NCBI GenBank assembly: GCA_002367335.1
Contig: DFBI01000010.1
Coordinates: forward strand, 3,147 to 8,447
Origin: Syntrophaceae bacterium UBA3084
GTDB taxonomy: Bacteria; Desulfobacterota; Syntrophia; Syntrophales; UBA6807
Direction: 5' to 3'
DNA: 5,301 nucleotides
Part shown: positions 5,281 to 5,301 of the stretch, piece by piece
Position numbering within the stretch: the first letter of the stretch is position 1
Layout: every line of letters starts with the position of its first letter
Program-made: the position numbers and the translations under genes
The notes under the pieces: model-generated
What the model was told of the DNA's origin: nothing
What the model saw: the letters and a program-made list of their open reading frames with translations, nothing else
The model's database searches: none

Positions 5281-5301
5281 TTGTACCTTGTACCTTGATC
5301 C
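5244..5301. repeat. 7-bp repeat array (ccttgta / ccttgaa) in inverted arrangement
   Basis: Five heptads run in tandem: ccttgta (5265-5271), ccttgaa (5272-5278), ccttgta (5279-5285), ccttgta (5286-5292) and ccttgat (5293-5299), ending in cc at the window edge. The left arm 5244-5259 is the same unit in reverse. The array probably continues beyond the window. Similar single units occur at 3553-3560 and, degenerate, at 72-86. Confidence 0.85.

Noticed and set aside
5265..5301. CRISPR array at the right end
   Set aside because: The units are 7 bp and contiguous with no spacers, so this is a microsatellite-like repeat.

Overview
The window (5301 bp, moderately AT-rich in genes and more so between them) looks like chromosome from a Gram-negative bacterium that makes type IV pili. 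The pilus-retraction ATPases, the clear Shine-Dalgarno sequences and the short GC-rich intergenic repeats would suit a Desulfobacterota-like (former deltaproteobacterial) genome. That placement is an inference from gene style, not something the sequence proves. There are no rRNA or tRNA genes, CRISPR arrays or transposase genes.

Layout. On the minus strand, read from right to left, come a canonical pilT (3311 to 2229), a 430-bp intergenic region with a cluster of 12-13 bp GC-rich repeats (about 1989-2097), a second and divergent PilT-family ATPase (start corrected to 1798, ending at 626), and 17 bp later a small protein built around a degenerate response-regulator receiver domain (608 to 90). 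On the plus strand, diverging from pilT across a 392-bp intergenic region, is a 507-residue DUF4301-family protein (3704-5227). It is followed by a perfect 16-bp inverted repeat made of 7-bp units that runs to the window end.

How the genes may work together. The canonical PilT keeps every motif expected of a retraction motor. The second ATPase keeps Walker A, the catalytic Glu of GEMRD and the His box, but has changed the DPD just before GEMRD and the C-terminal AIRNLIRE motif. It resembles an accessory, PilU-like motor subunit. The receiver-like protein is probably translated from the same message. It has lost the phospho-acceptor Asp, so it is more likely a protein-interaction module acting on the motor than a phosphorylation switch. 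The DUF4301 gene is divergent and functionally separate as far as can be seen. It carries motifs resembling those of nucleotidyltransferases.

Regulation. The second ATPase gene has a perfect TATAAT with a 9-bp hairpin beginning at about the expected +1. pilT has a perfect TTGACA about 210 bp upstream of its start codon, and a leader that could fold into two hairpins, the second followed by a T-rich run. These are readings by eye and have not been tested.
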